Shown here: piece by piece, positions 24,487-31,504 of the stretch
How the letters are laid out: the number at the start of each line of letters is the position of its first letter
Numbering within the stretch: the stretch's first letter is position 1
Assembly: GCF_016863135.1 (NCBI RefSeq)
Contig: NZ_BOOH01000019.1
Coordinates: 124,001-188,000, forward strand
Reading direction: 5' to 3'
Length of the DNA: 64,000 nt
Source: Planobispora longispora
GTDB taxonomy: Bacteria; Actinomycetota; Actinomycetes; Streptosporangiales; Streptosporangiaceae
Made by a program: the position numbers and the translations under genes
Notes under the pieces: generated by a model
The model's database searches: none
What the model was told of the DNA's origin: nothing
Seen by the model: the letters and a program-made list of their open reading frames with translations, nothing else

Positions 24487-25027
24487 GGTCCACCTCCTCA
24501 CGCAGACGGGCCAGGCCGCGGGAGGTCCGCGACTTGACGGTTCCGACGGGCAGGTCGAGCACCTGGGCGGTCTCGGCCTCCGACAGCTGCAGGAAGTACC
24601 GGCAGACGACGGCATGACGTTCCCGTTCGGGAAGCGTACGCACCGCGTCCAGGAGCCGGGCGCGGCGGTCGGTGGCGACGGCGGCGTTCTCGGGGTCCGC
24701 CGGGTCCGCGGGATCCGAGGCTCCCGGCCGGTCGAGTCCGGTGATCTTGACGGTGAGCTCGGCCCGGCGGCCGCGGGCGCGGGTCAGGTTGTGGGTCTCG
24801 TTGGCGACGATCCGCAGCAGCCACGGGCGGAAGGGCGCGTCCCGGCGGAATGTGTCCAGGTGGCGGTAGGCCTTGACGAACGCCTCCTGGACCACGTCCT
24901 CGGCCTCGTCCCCGGCACCGAGCATCGCCGCGGTCCGGTGCGCGAGCGCGCTGTAGCGGGTGACCAGCGCCTCGTAGGCGGACAGGTCACCGGCCAGGGA
25001 CCGGGCGATCGCCTCGTCGTCGTCCGT
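24473..25027 (-). CDS. ECF RNA polymerase sigma factor with an apparent ACG start
   Basis: 184 residues if translation begins at ACG 25027-25025. Region 2 needs the segment upstream of the first ATG (24925): the frame reads DDDEAIARSLAGDLSAYEAL before MLGAGDEAEDVVQEAFVKAY. No ATG, GTG or TTG exists between the in-frame stop at 25042-25040 and 24925. A strong AAGGAG (25040-25035) stands 7 nt before the ACG, exactly where a start is expected. Region 4 is intact (LPERERHAVVCRYFLQLSEAETA, GTVKSRTSRGLARLREEVD). Either a rare ACG start is used or a start-codon mutation has weakened the gene. The downstream membrane partner overlaps it. Confidence 0.78.
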   Translation of the reverse strand, partial: TDDDEAIARSLAGDLSAYEALVTRYSALAHRTAAMLGAGDEAEDVVQEAFVKAYRHLDTFRRDAPFRPWLLRIVANETHNLTRARGRRAELTVKITGLDRPGASDPADPADPENAAVATDRRARLLDAVRTLPERERHAVVCRYFLQLSEAETAQVLDLPVGTVKSRTSRGLARLREEVDRGLD

Positions 25028-25051
25028 CTCGGGGCTCCTTCAACTGCTCTG

Positions 25052-25086
25052 AACAGATTCCTCCGCCCGATGTTCTGACAGATTCC
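25052..25086 (-). promoter_or_regulatory. candidate ECF-type promoter with direct repeats upstream of the sigma gene
   Basis: Minus strand AGAAC (25076-25072), 17 bp, GTT (25054-25052): close to the GGAAC-N16/17-GTT pattern of many ECF promoters. It overlaps two copies of GGAATCTGT (minus strand, 25086-25078 and 25061-25053) exactly 25 bp apart, a possible binding site for a regulator on one face of the helix. Confidence 0.4.
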
Positions 25087-25119
25087 ACCGCATGGGAGCC
25101 CTCCAGCGGAAGTCCCGGA

Positions 25120-27273
25120 TCATGCCCCGGGAGGGCGGTTCCCGAGACTCGGGCTCCGGGAGGCGTCCGGCTCCGGGAAATAGCCGAGGGCGTAGGCCAC
25201 CGCGGCGTCGGGGTCGTCGTCGCGCCCCTCGGCGAAGGCCGTGTCGTAGCCGTCGTCGCCGAGCAGCTGGCGGGCGGTGCGCTCGGCCACGGTCCTCGGC
25301 TCCGACATGCTCTCCGAGCCGAACCCCCGCAGCCCGAACGTCGTCCACAGCCGCATGCCCGAGCCCTGGAGCCGTGCCGTACGGTGGCCGTCGCCCCGGA
25401 CCGCGGCGATGATCGCGAGCTGGTCGAGGGCGAGCGCGACCCCGGTGGTGTCCCGGAGCCGCCACTTGGCGTCGAGGCACTGCCGGGCGGCGCACTCGGC
25501 CTCCTCCACCCGCCCCAGGCCGAGCTGGGCGATGGAGAGCACGTAGTCGCCGTAGGCCCGGGCCCAGCGCTCGCCGTGGCCGTCGCACAGGCGCTGGGTC
25601 TCCTCCAGCACCGTGATGGCCTTGCCGAAGTTCCCCTGCCAGGTGGCCGCCATGGCCACGGTCACCATGGCGAGCGGCTCGCCGACAGTCATGATCTTCG
25701 CCTTCCGGAAATGCTCTCGCACCTGCTCGATGCTGGGTTCGACCTCGTCGAGCGCTCCGATGCACAGGGAGCGGGTGGCCAGCCGGAGCTGGGCGTGCCC
25801 CGCCGCCGCGTAGTCGCCCCAGTCGAGGGCGGCGGCCAGCGCCGCCTCGGCCCGGTGGCGGCCGGACTCCAGGTCTCCCTGGGCCATGGCCACGCAGCCG
25901 TCGGCCCACAGGAGCTTGGGCAGGCTGGGGTCGGTGATGGGCGCGGCGTCGATGGCCCGCTTCATGTAGTAGCGGCCCTCCTGCATGCGGCCGAGGCAGA
26001 ACCAGAGGATCCAGAGGGTCCCCGCGAGCTCGATGGACAGGGGGTTGGACGGGGGGTCGGAGTCGAGGGCCAGCCGGAGGTTGGTGATGGAGAAGTTGAG
26101 GCTCCTGGCCCATTCCTCCTGGTCGGGGCCGTACCAGTTCTCGTCGGCCCGGCGGGCGAGGTTGAGGTAGTAGTGGCGGTGCCGCAGCGCGAGCCGTCGT
26201 TCGTCGCCGAGCCGGGCCAGCAGCTCCCTGCCGTACTCCCTGACCGTGTCGAGCTGCCGGTACCCGCCGGGGACGGGGATGAGCAGCGAACTCTTCACCA
26301 GGTCGGCCAGGGTGTCCGGCACGTTCGGCAGGTGCTCGTCGCCGCAGACCCAGACGGCGGCCTCGGCGTCGAAGGGCCCGGCGAAGACCGACAGGCGCGA
26401 CCAGAGCAGGCGCTCCTCGCGGCTGCACAGGTCGTGGGTCCAGCTGACGGCCGTGCGCAGCGTCTGGTGGTGGGAGACGAGGGCGCGGTTGGCGGAGAGC
26501 GCGGCGAACCTGCCGTCCAGGCGCTCGGCGAGCAGGTCCGGGGGCAGGGTCCGCAGCCGCCCGGCCGCCAGCTCGACGGCGAGGGGGATGCCGCCCAGAC
26601 GCCGGCAGATCCGTACGGCGGCCCGCAGCCCGGCCTCGTCCTCGGCCAGACCGGGCGCCGTGGCCGCCGCCCGGTCGAGGAAGAGGCGGAGCGCGTCGTT
26701 CCCCTCCGGTCCCCGGGCGCCCCCTGCGGAGCTCACGGGGCTCGTGGAGCTCGCGGAGCTCGCGGAGCTCGCGGAACTCGGGACTGCGAAGGGCTCGACG
26801 GGCAGGACCGCCTCCCCGGGCAGGCCGAGGGGCTGGCGGGAGGTCGCGACGATGCGCACGCCGGGGGCCCTGGCCAGGATGGCGGCCACCAGTTCGCGGC
26901 AGGCGGGCAGGAGGTGCTCGCAGGTGTCGAGCAGCAGCAGGAGCTTCTTGCCCGCGAGGAACTCCACGAGCAGCTCGTGCTGGGGGCGGGCGGACTCCTC
27001 ACGGAGTCCGAGGACGGCGGCGACCGTGTGGGGAAGCAGGTCGCCGTTGCGTTCGCCGGACAGTTCCACCAGCCAGGCGCCGTCCAGGTAGGAATCGCGG
27101 CGTTCCTCCGCCACTTTGGCGGCGATCCGCGACTTTCCGACGCCTTCGGCGCCGACGATAGTGACCAGAGACGTTTCGGCCAGCAGTTTGGCCAGCTCCC
27201 TGATTTCGGCCTCACGGCCGACGAAGGTGCTCGTCTCCGCAGGGAGGTTCCCCCGCCACCATGGATTCGGCAT
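25120..27273 (-). CDS. STAND (NB-ARC) ATPase with TPR-like repeats, no DNA-binding domain (copy B)
   Basis: 717 residues from ATG 27273 (MPNPWWRGNLPAETSTFVGRE), 9 nt after AAGGAG. Walker A is GAEGVGKS (41-48), Walker B LLLLLDTCEH, then TSRQPLGLPGEAVLPVEPF, as in copy A. A serine/alanine linker (SSASSASSTSPVSSAGG) encoded by 9-bp tandem repeats sits inside the ATPase region. The helical C-terminal half has TPR-like repeats (AEAALAAALDWGDYAAAGHA and similar). No BTAD, HTH or catalytic effector is seen at either end. It lies 93 bp downstream of the ACG-start sigma gene's coding start but reads away from it, preceding it on the minus strand. Likely a signal-responsive switch. Confidence 0.8.
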   Translation of the reverse strand: MPNPWWRGNLPAETSTFVGREAEIRELAKLLAETSLVTIVGAEGVGKSRIAAKVAEERRDSYLDGAWLVELSGERNGDLLPHTVAAVLGLREESARPQHELLVEFLAGKKLLLLLDTCEHLLPACRELVAAILARAPGVRIVATSRQPLGLPGEAVLPVEPFAVPSSASSASSASSTSPVSSAGGARGPEGNDALRLFLDRAAATAPGLAEDEAGLRAAVRICRRLGGIPLAVELAAGRLRTLPPDLLAERLDGRFAALSANRALVSHHQTLRTAVSWTHDLCSREERLLWSRLSVFAGPFDAEAAVWVCGDEHLPNVPDTLADLVKSSLLIPVPGGYRQLDTVREYGRELLARLGDERRLALRHRHYYLNLARRADENWYGPDQEEWARSLNFSITNLRLALDSDPPSNPLSIELAGTLWILWFCLGRMQEGRYYMKRAIDAAPITDPSLPKLLWADGCVAMAQGDLESGRHRAEAALAAALDWGDYAAAGHAQLRLATRSLCIGALDEVEPSIEQVREHFRKAKIMTVGEPLAMVTVAMAATWQGNFGKAITVLEETQRLCDGHGERWARAYGDYVLSIAQLGLGRVEEAECAARQCLDAKWRLRDTTGVALALDQLAIIAAVRGDGHRTARLQGSGMRLWTTFGLRGFGSESMSEPRTVAERTARQLLGDDGYDTAFAEGRDDDPDAAVAYALGYFPEPDASRSPSLGNRPPGA

Positions 27274-27622
27274 TCGTTCGCGCTCCTTCCACGTGACAGC
27301 CATAACACCTGGCCAGAGTCACGCCCGGGGACGCCGGGGGGTCGCGGGTAGGAATTTTTACACCCACGGTATAAATCTCGTCACACAATGAGGCCGGAGT
27401 TCCTCTCTCCCCCTTTAAAAAACATGAGCCGGCCACATTTAAAAGTTCAATCAACTAGAAATAACAATAAAAGGTGATAAGTCCGATCCTGGGGCCTCGC
27501 TGCCGGGTCTTCATGATCAGAGGGAAGTTCGATGAACCGTGTCGAAGGAAGGGCCACTAGACTCTGCCTGTCCATAACCGTGGCCGACGCGCCACGGCCC
27601 TCCGCGAGCTGGACGGAAGCGC
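27274..27622. promoter_or_regulatory. AT-rich divergent intergenic region
   Basis: 349 bp without a gene between divergent transcription units. The 60 bases 27421-27480 are about 32% GC by hand count, far below the surroundings. Possible -10 boxes include minus-strand TATACC near 27370 (for ATPase B) and plus-strand TAGACT (27558-27563) for the methyltransferase; no good -35 boxes accompany them. No inverted repeat of note. Confidence 0.4.
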
Positions 27623-28354
27623 ATGTCTGGGTATGACCGTGTAGTGCAACCCGCGGCCGGTGACGGGGCCCTGGAGAACCACCTCGGTGGCGACGAGGCC
27701 AAGAACTACCGGCAGTACGAGTTCGACATGGTCGCCCCGCACGTGGGCCGCTCCCTGTTGGAGATCGGCTCCGGCCTGGGCCACTTCGCCGAGCAGTTCC
27801 TGCCGCGTCTGGACCGGCTGGTGGTCAGCGACTTCGACCCCTACTGCGTGGAGCAGCTCACCAAGCGCTTCGCCGACCACGACGACGTCGACGTGCTGCA
27901 GTTCGGCCTGCCGACCGAGATCCCCATCGGGGAGAAGGTCGACACCGTCGTCATGATGAACGTCCTGGAGCACATCGAGGAGGACGTCGAGGCCCTGCGC
28001 TCGCTCGCCGCGGTCACCCTCCCCGGCGGCCGGATCGTCATCTGGGTCCCCGGCTACATGCAGCTCTACGGCGACTTCGACCGCAAGGTCGGCCACGTCA
28101 CCCGCTACACCCCGGCCACGCTGCGCAGCACGGTCTCCAAGGCCGGGCTCGACATCGACGTGCTCAAGCCGATCAACTTCCTGGGCGGCATCGCCTGGTG
28201 GGCGGCGGTCCGCCGCGGAGGCGTCGGCTACCCCGACCCCCGCCTGGTGAAGATCTACGACCGCACGGTCGTGCCGACCACCCGCTTCATCGAGCGCTTC
28301 ATCCGCCCGCCCTTCGGCCAGACGGTCTTCTGCGTGGCCCGCGTCCCCCACTGA
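27623..28354 (+). CDS. class I SAM-dependent methyltransferase
   Basis: 243 residues. SAM-binding motif I is LLEIGSGLGHF (about 45-55), the acidic residue ending strand 2 is in VVSDFDPYC, and motif IV is VVMMNVLEHIEEDVEAL, the pattern of methyltransferases acting on small molecules or glycans. The C-terminal part carries a hydrophobic INFLGGIAWWAAVRRGG and FIRPPFGQTVFCVARVPH, as in family members near polysaccharide or lipid biosynthesis genes. Substrate unknown. It stands alone: the AT-rich spacer precedes it and a strong terminator follows 6 nt after the stop. Confidence 0.83.
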   Translation: MSGYDRVVQPAAGDGALENHLGGDEAKNYRQYEFDMVAPHVGRSLLEIGSGLGHFAEQFLPRLDRLVVSDFDPYCVEQLTKRFADHDDVDVLQFGLPTEIPIGEKVDTVVMMNVLEHIEEDVEALRSLAAVTLPGGRIVIWVPGYMQLYGDFDRKVGHVTRYTPATLRSTVSKAGLDIDVLKPINFLGGIAWWAAVRRGGVGYPDPRLVKIYDRTVVPTTRFIERFIRPPFGQTVFCVARVPH

Positions 28355-28360
28355 CGCGCC

Positions 28361-28388
28361 TCCGGCGCGCCCCGCCGGGCGCGCCGGA
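28361..28388 (+). terminator. methyltransferase terminator
   Basis: Perfect 11-bp stem TCCGGCGCGCC (28361-28371) / GGCGCGCCGGA (28378-28388), 6-nt loop. Confidence 0.85.
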
Positions 28389-28583
28389 CTCTTCCCGGCA
28401 TCCCCTTCCCGGTGGACTCTTCCCGCCGGCTCCCTTCTCACCGGCCCCCTTTCCGCCGCGCCCTCACGCCGGCCTTCCGCCGGGCTCTCATGAAGTTCCC
28501 AGGTTTCTCCTCCGATGCTCCCAGCGCCGGACGGTTGCCTGATCGGCACCTCCCGCCGGGGAGGCACCCTCACAAGGAGCATC

Positions 28584-29117
28584 ATGAAGAGGAAACTGGC
28601 GCTCGGCGCCGCCGCCGTCACGGCGTCGATCATGTTGACCACCTCCGGCGCCTGGGCCACGGAGAACGCCGCCCCCGTGCCGTCCGGGGTGACCGCGATC
28701 GCCGACGAGCTGCTGAAGGCCGACTCCACGCTGCGCGGGCCCGGCCTGCGCACCCACTACAACCTCTGGGTGGTCGGGATCCACGGGCAGGCCACGGTCC
28801 GCGACAAGAAGCAGGTGTTCATCAACTACACCTGGCAGCGCGGCGTCATCACCGCCAAGGCCGACGGCCGGCTGACGGTCAAGAGCAAGGACGGGCTCTA
28901 CCGGAACTGGAATCTCGACCCGACCACCCGGTTCCGCAGGCTCGGCGCGCCCGCCGACCTGTCCAAGCTGGTGGTCGGGGACGGGGTCTTCGTGATCGGC
29001 GTCCCGACCGCCACCGACCCCACGGCCGCGGCGGTGTTCGTGCCGCGCAACCGCGCCGTCCTGGAGCAGCCGGCCACGCCGGGCACGCCGACCACTCCGG
29101 CCACTCCGGGCAGCTGA
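28584..29117 (+). CDS. secreted protein of unknown function
   Basis: 177 residues from ATG 28584, directly behind AAGGAG. Signal peptide MKRKLALGAAAVTASIMLTTSGAWA, with cleavage likely after AWA; no lipobox. The mature part has beta-rich segments (HYNLWVVGIHGQATVRDKKQ, ITAKADGRLTVKSKDG) and ends in a Pro/Thr-rich tail (TPGTPTTPATPGS) that may be glycosylated. The KADGRLTVKSKDG/VVGDGVFVIG pattern recalls small DUF5666-like beta domains, only as a resemblance. Isolated between terminators, so probably its own transcript. The frame extends 23 codons upstream, but that part lacks a ribosome-binding site. Confidence 0.72.
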   Translation: MKRKLALGAAAVTASIMLTTSGAWATENAAPVPSGVTAIADELLKADSTLRGPGLRTHYNLWVVGIHGQATVRDKKQVFINYTWQRGVITAKADGRLTVKSKDGLYRNWNLDPTTRFRRLGAPADLSKLVVGDGVFVIGVPTATDPTAAAVFVPRNRAVLEQPATPGTPTTPATPGS

Positions 29118-29124
29118 TCGGGGG

Positions 29125-29164
29125 GCGGTGGGGGCCCCGTTGAATGCGCCGGGGTCCCCACCGC
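29125..29164 (+). terminator. terminator of the secreted-protein gene
   Basis: 14-bp stem GCGGTGGGGGCCCC (29125-29138) with GGGGTCCCCACCGC (29151-29164), one G-T pair, 12-nt loop, 7 nt past the stop. Confidence 0.88.
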
Positions 29165-29191
29165 TTCGCGCGTCCCCGCGGCGCAGGGGAA

Positions 29192-29285
29192 GCCCGCGGG
29201 GACGCGAGTCCGCCCGTCGGGGCCCGCGGGGACGTGAGGATCCGCCCGGTGGAGGGGCGCGGGAGCGCGGGATCCGCCCGGTGGA
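29192..29285. repeat. three imperfect ~32-bp tandem repeats
   Basis: Units begin at about 29192, 29221 and 29254, each running from GCGGGGACG-like sequence to TCCGCCCGGTGGA. The last two share the exact 16-mer GGATCCGCCCGGTGGA (29238-29253 and 29270-29285). They sit between the preceding terminator and the response regulator. Confidence 0.8.
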
Positions 29286-29376
29286 ACCGGGACGGGTTCC
29301 CGGCTGAACGGAGGACGCCCGGGGACGGCTCCGAGGGGAGCCGCTCCTGCGGGAATTAGGTAAGAATTGGCACCCC

Positions 29377-30066
29377 ATGAGCGAGATATCCGTCCTTGTG
29401 GTCGAGGACGACCCCAACATCCGTGACATCGTCGAGGTCACCCTGCGGTTCCACGGGTTCCGCGTGCGGGGCGTGACCACCGGCGCAGACGCCCTGGCCG
29501 AAGTGGACCGTGATCCGCCCGCTCTGGTCGTGCTGGACGTGCTGCTGCCCGACATCGACGGGTTCGAGGTGTGCCGCCGGATCCGCGCGGCGGGCCGGCA
29601 CACCCCCGTGATCTTCTTGACCGCCAGGGACACCACGTCCGACACCGTGCACGGTCTCACGCTCGGCGGCGACGACTACATCACCAAGCCTTTCTCCGTG
29701 GAAGCCCTCGTCGCCCGGGTCCGGGCGGTCCTGCGCCGGACCTCGGCCCCCGCGGGGGAGGCCGGCGGCGTGCTCCGGGTGGCGGACCTGGAACTCGACG
29801 AGTCGCGCTGGCAGGTGCGGCGGGCCGGAGTCGCGGTGGACCTGTCCCCCACCGAGTTCCGGCTGCTCGCCTTCCTGATGGAGAACCGGGGCCTGGTCCT
29901 GACCAAGCGTCAGCTGCTGGAGCACGTCTGGGGCTACGGCGGCCCCTCCCAGGTGGTCGAGACCTACATCTCCTACCTGCGCCGCAAGCTGGACCCGCTG
30001 GGTCCGCCGCTGATCCACACCCAGCGCGGAATCGGCTACACGCTGCGCGCACCCCAGGTCTCCTGA
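29377..30066 (+). CDS. two-component response regulator, OmpR/PhoB family
   Basis: 229 residues. The receiver domain (1-120) has acidic residues D11/D12, phospho-acceptor D54 in VVLDVLLPDIDG and K104 in YITKPFS. The C-terminal winged helix (about 133-225) includes VDLSPTEFRLLAFLMENRG and the recognition segment YISYLRRKLDP. It is followed by its kinase with stop and start overlapping by one base (TGATG), so the pair is co-translated. The promoter is not evident; three degenerate tandem repeats precede the gene. The signal and regulon are unknown. Confidence 0.95.
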   Translation: MSEISVLVVEDDPNIRDIVEVTLRFHGFRVRGVTTGADALAEVDRDPPALVVLDVLLPDIDGFEVCRRIRAAGRHTPVIFLTARDTTSDTVHGLTLGGDDYITKPFSVEALVARVRAVLRRTSAPAGEAGGVLRVADLELDESRWQVRRAGVAVDLSPTEFRLLAFLMENRGLVLTKRQLLEHVWGYGGPSQVVETYISYLRRKLDPLGPPLIHTQRGIGYTLRAPQVS

Positions 30067-31472
30067 TGTCCCTGCGCGCCCGCCTGCTGACGGGCCTGCT
30101 GACGGTGAGCACGGCCCTGCTGCTCACGCTCTCCGGCGTGAGCGTGCTCGTCCTGCACGAGCACCTGCTCCAGCGGGTCGACGGGCAGCTCCGCGCGGCC
30201 ACCGCCACCGCCGCCAAGCGGATCGCGGCCGCTCCCGGCGGGCCGCTCTCGCAGACGCTGACCGGCTCCACCTACGCGGTGGCGGTGATCAGCCTCGCCA
30301 CGGGACGCGCCCGGCTGGTCAACGGGGACGCCCCGGAGACCACGGTCGTCCCGCACCTGGTGGAGCGGCTGGGCCGCGACCGGCTGAAAGGCTACGCGGC
30401 GGCGCAGGAGCGCTTCGACCTCGATCCGACGGGCGAGTACCGCCTGATCGCGCGGGTGGCCAAGGCCCGTCAGGGCAACCGGCTGGTGGTCGTGGCGGTC
30501 TCGCTGGAGTCCGTCGAAGACCCGATCCGCCGTCTCGTCATCACCGAGCTCCTGACCGGCGGCCTGCTCATCCTGCTGCTCGCCCTCATCGGCCGCATGC
30601 TGATCACCCGCGGGCTGACCCCGCTGGCGCGGATCGCCGGCGCGGCCTACGCCATGGCCAGCCACGGCGATCTGTCCGTCCGCATGCCCGAAGGGGCCTC
30701 CGAGGTCGGGCGGCTCGGGGCCGCGGTCAATCTCCTCCTCGAACGGATCGCGGGCGCCTTCAGGGACCGCCAGGCGTCGGAGGAGCGGGTCCGCCGCTTC
30801 GCCGCCGACGCCTCGCACGAGCTGCGCACGCCCCTGTCCACCATCCGGGGGTACGCCGAGCTCTACCGGACCGGCGCGCTGGGCGCCGAGGACCTGCCGC
30901 GCGTCATGGGCAGGATCGAGGACGAGGCGACCCGGATGGGCGAGCTCGTCGGGCAGATGCTGGAGCTGGCCCGGCTGGACCGGAGCGCGGCGCTCCAACC
31001 GGCCGAGACGGATCTGGCCGACGTGGCGCGCGACGTGGCCGCGGACTGCGCGGCGGTCGACCCGGACTCGCTGGTCGTCGTCGACGCCCCCGCCGCGCTG
31101 CCGGTCGTCGCCGACGAGGCGCGGATCCGCCAGGTCCTGGTCAACCTCCTGGCCAACGTGCGGGCCCACACCCCCCGGGGGACCGTCGCCACCGTACGGC
31201 TCGCGCGGCCGTTCGAGGGCACCGTGCTCGTCGAGGTCCACGACGACGGACCGGGCATGTCGCGCGAGCAGGCGGCCAGGGCCTTCGACCGTTTCCACCG
31301 GGGCGAGGAGCGGGTGCGGGAGGGCGCCGGCCTGGGGCTGTCGATCGTCAAGGCCATCGCCGAGGCGCACGGCGGCCGCTGCTGGATCACCTCGGCTCCC
31401 GGCGCGGGCACATGCGTGCATGTGGCGCTTCCCGATCGCCCGCCCTTTCTCGGGGCCCCCGCCCGGGCGTAA
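30066..31472 (+). CDS. two-component sensor histidine kinase
   Basis: 468 residues from ATG 30066. Membrane helix 1 is at about 8-30, an extracytoplasmic sensor of about 125 residues follows, and helix 2 is at about 157-180 with a HAMP linker to about 235. In the dimerisation domain the phospho-accepting H251 lies in FAADASHELRTPLSTIRGYAE. The ATPase boxes are NLLANVRAHTP (N), DDGPGM (G1) and GAGLGLSIVKAIAEAHGG (G2). It phosphorylates the OmpR-type regulator encoded just upstream. The long upstream extension of this frame is read-through of the regulator gene. The sensor domain is not recognised. Confidence 0.95.
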   Translation: MSLRARLLTGLLTVSTALLLTLSGVSVLVLHEHLLQRVDGQLRAATATAAKRIAAAPGGPLSQTLTGSTYAVAVISLATGRARLVNGDAPETTVVPHLVERLGRDRLKGYAAAQERFDLDPTGEYRLIARVAKARQGNRLVVVAVSLESVEDPIRRLVITELLTGGLLILLLALIGRMLITRGLTPLARIAGAAYAMASHGDLSVRMPEGASEVGRLGAAVNLLLERIAGAFRDRQASEERVRRFAADASHELRTPLSTIRGYAELYRTGALGAEDLPRVMGRIEDEATRMGELVGQMLELARLDRSAALQPAETDLADVARDVAADCAAVDPDSLVVVDAPAALPVVADEARIRQVLVNLLANVRAHTPRGTVATVRLARPFEGTVLVEVHDDGPGMSREQAARAFDRFHRGEERVREGAGLGLSIVKAIAEAHGGRCWITSAPGAGTCVHVALPDRPPFLGAPARA

Positions 31473-31504
31473 CGTCGGTTGCATCCGCGCCCGAGGAGGT
31501 CACG

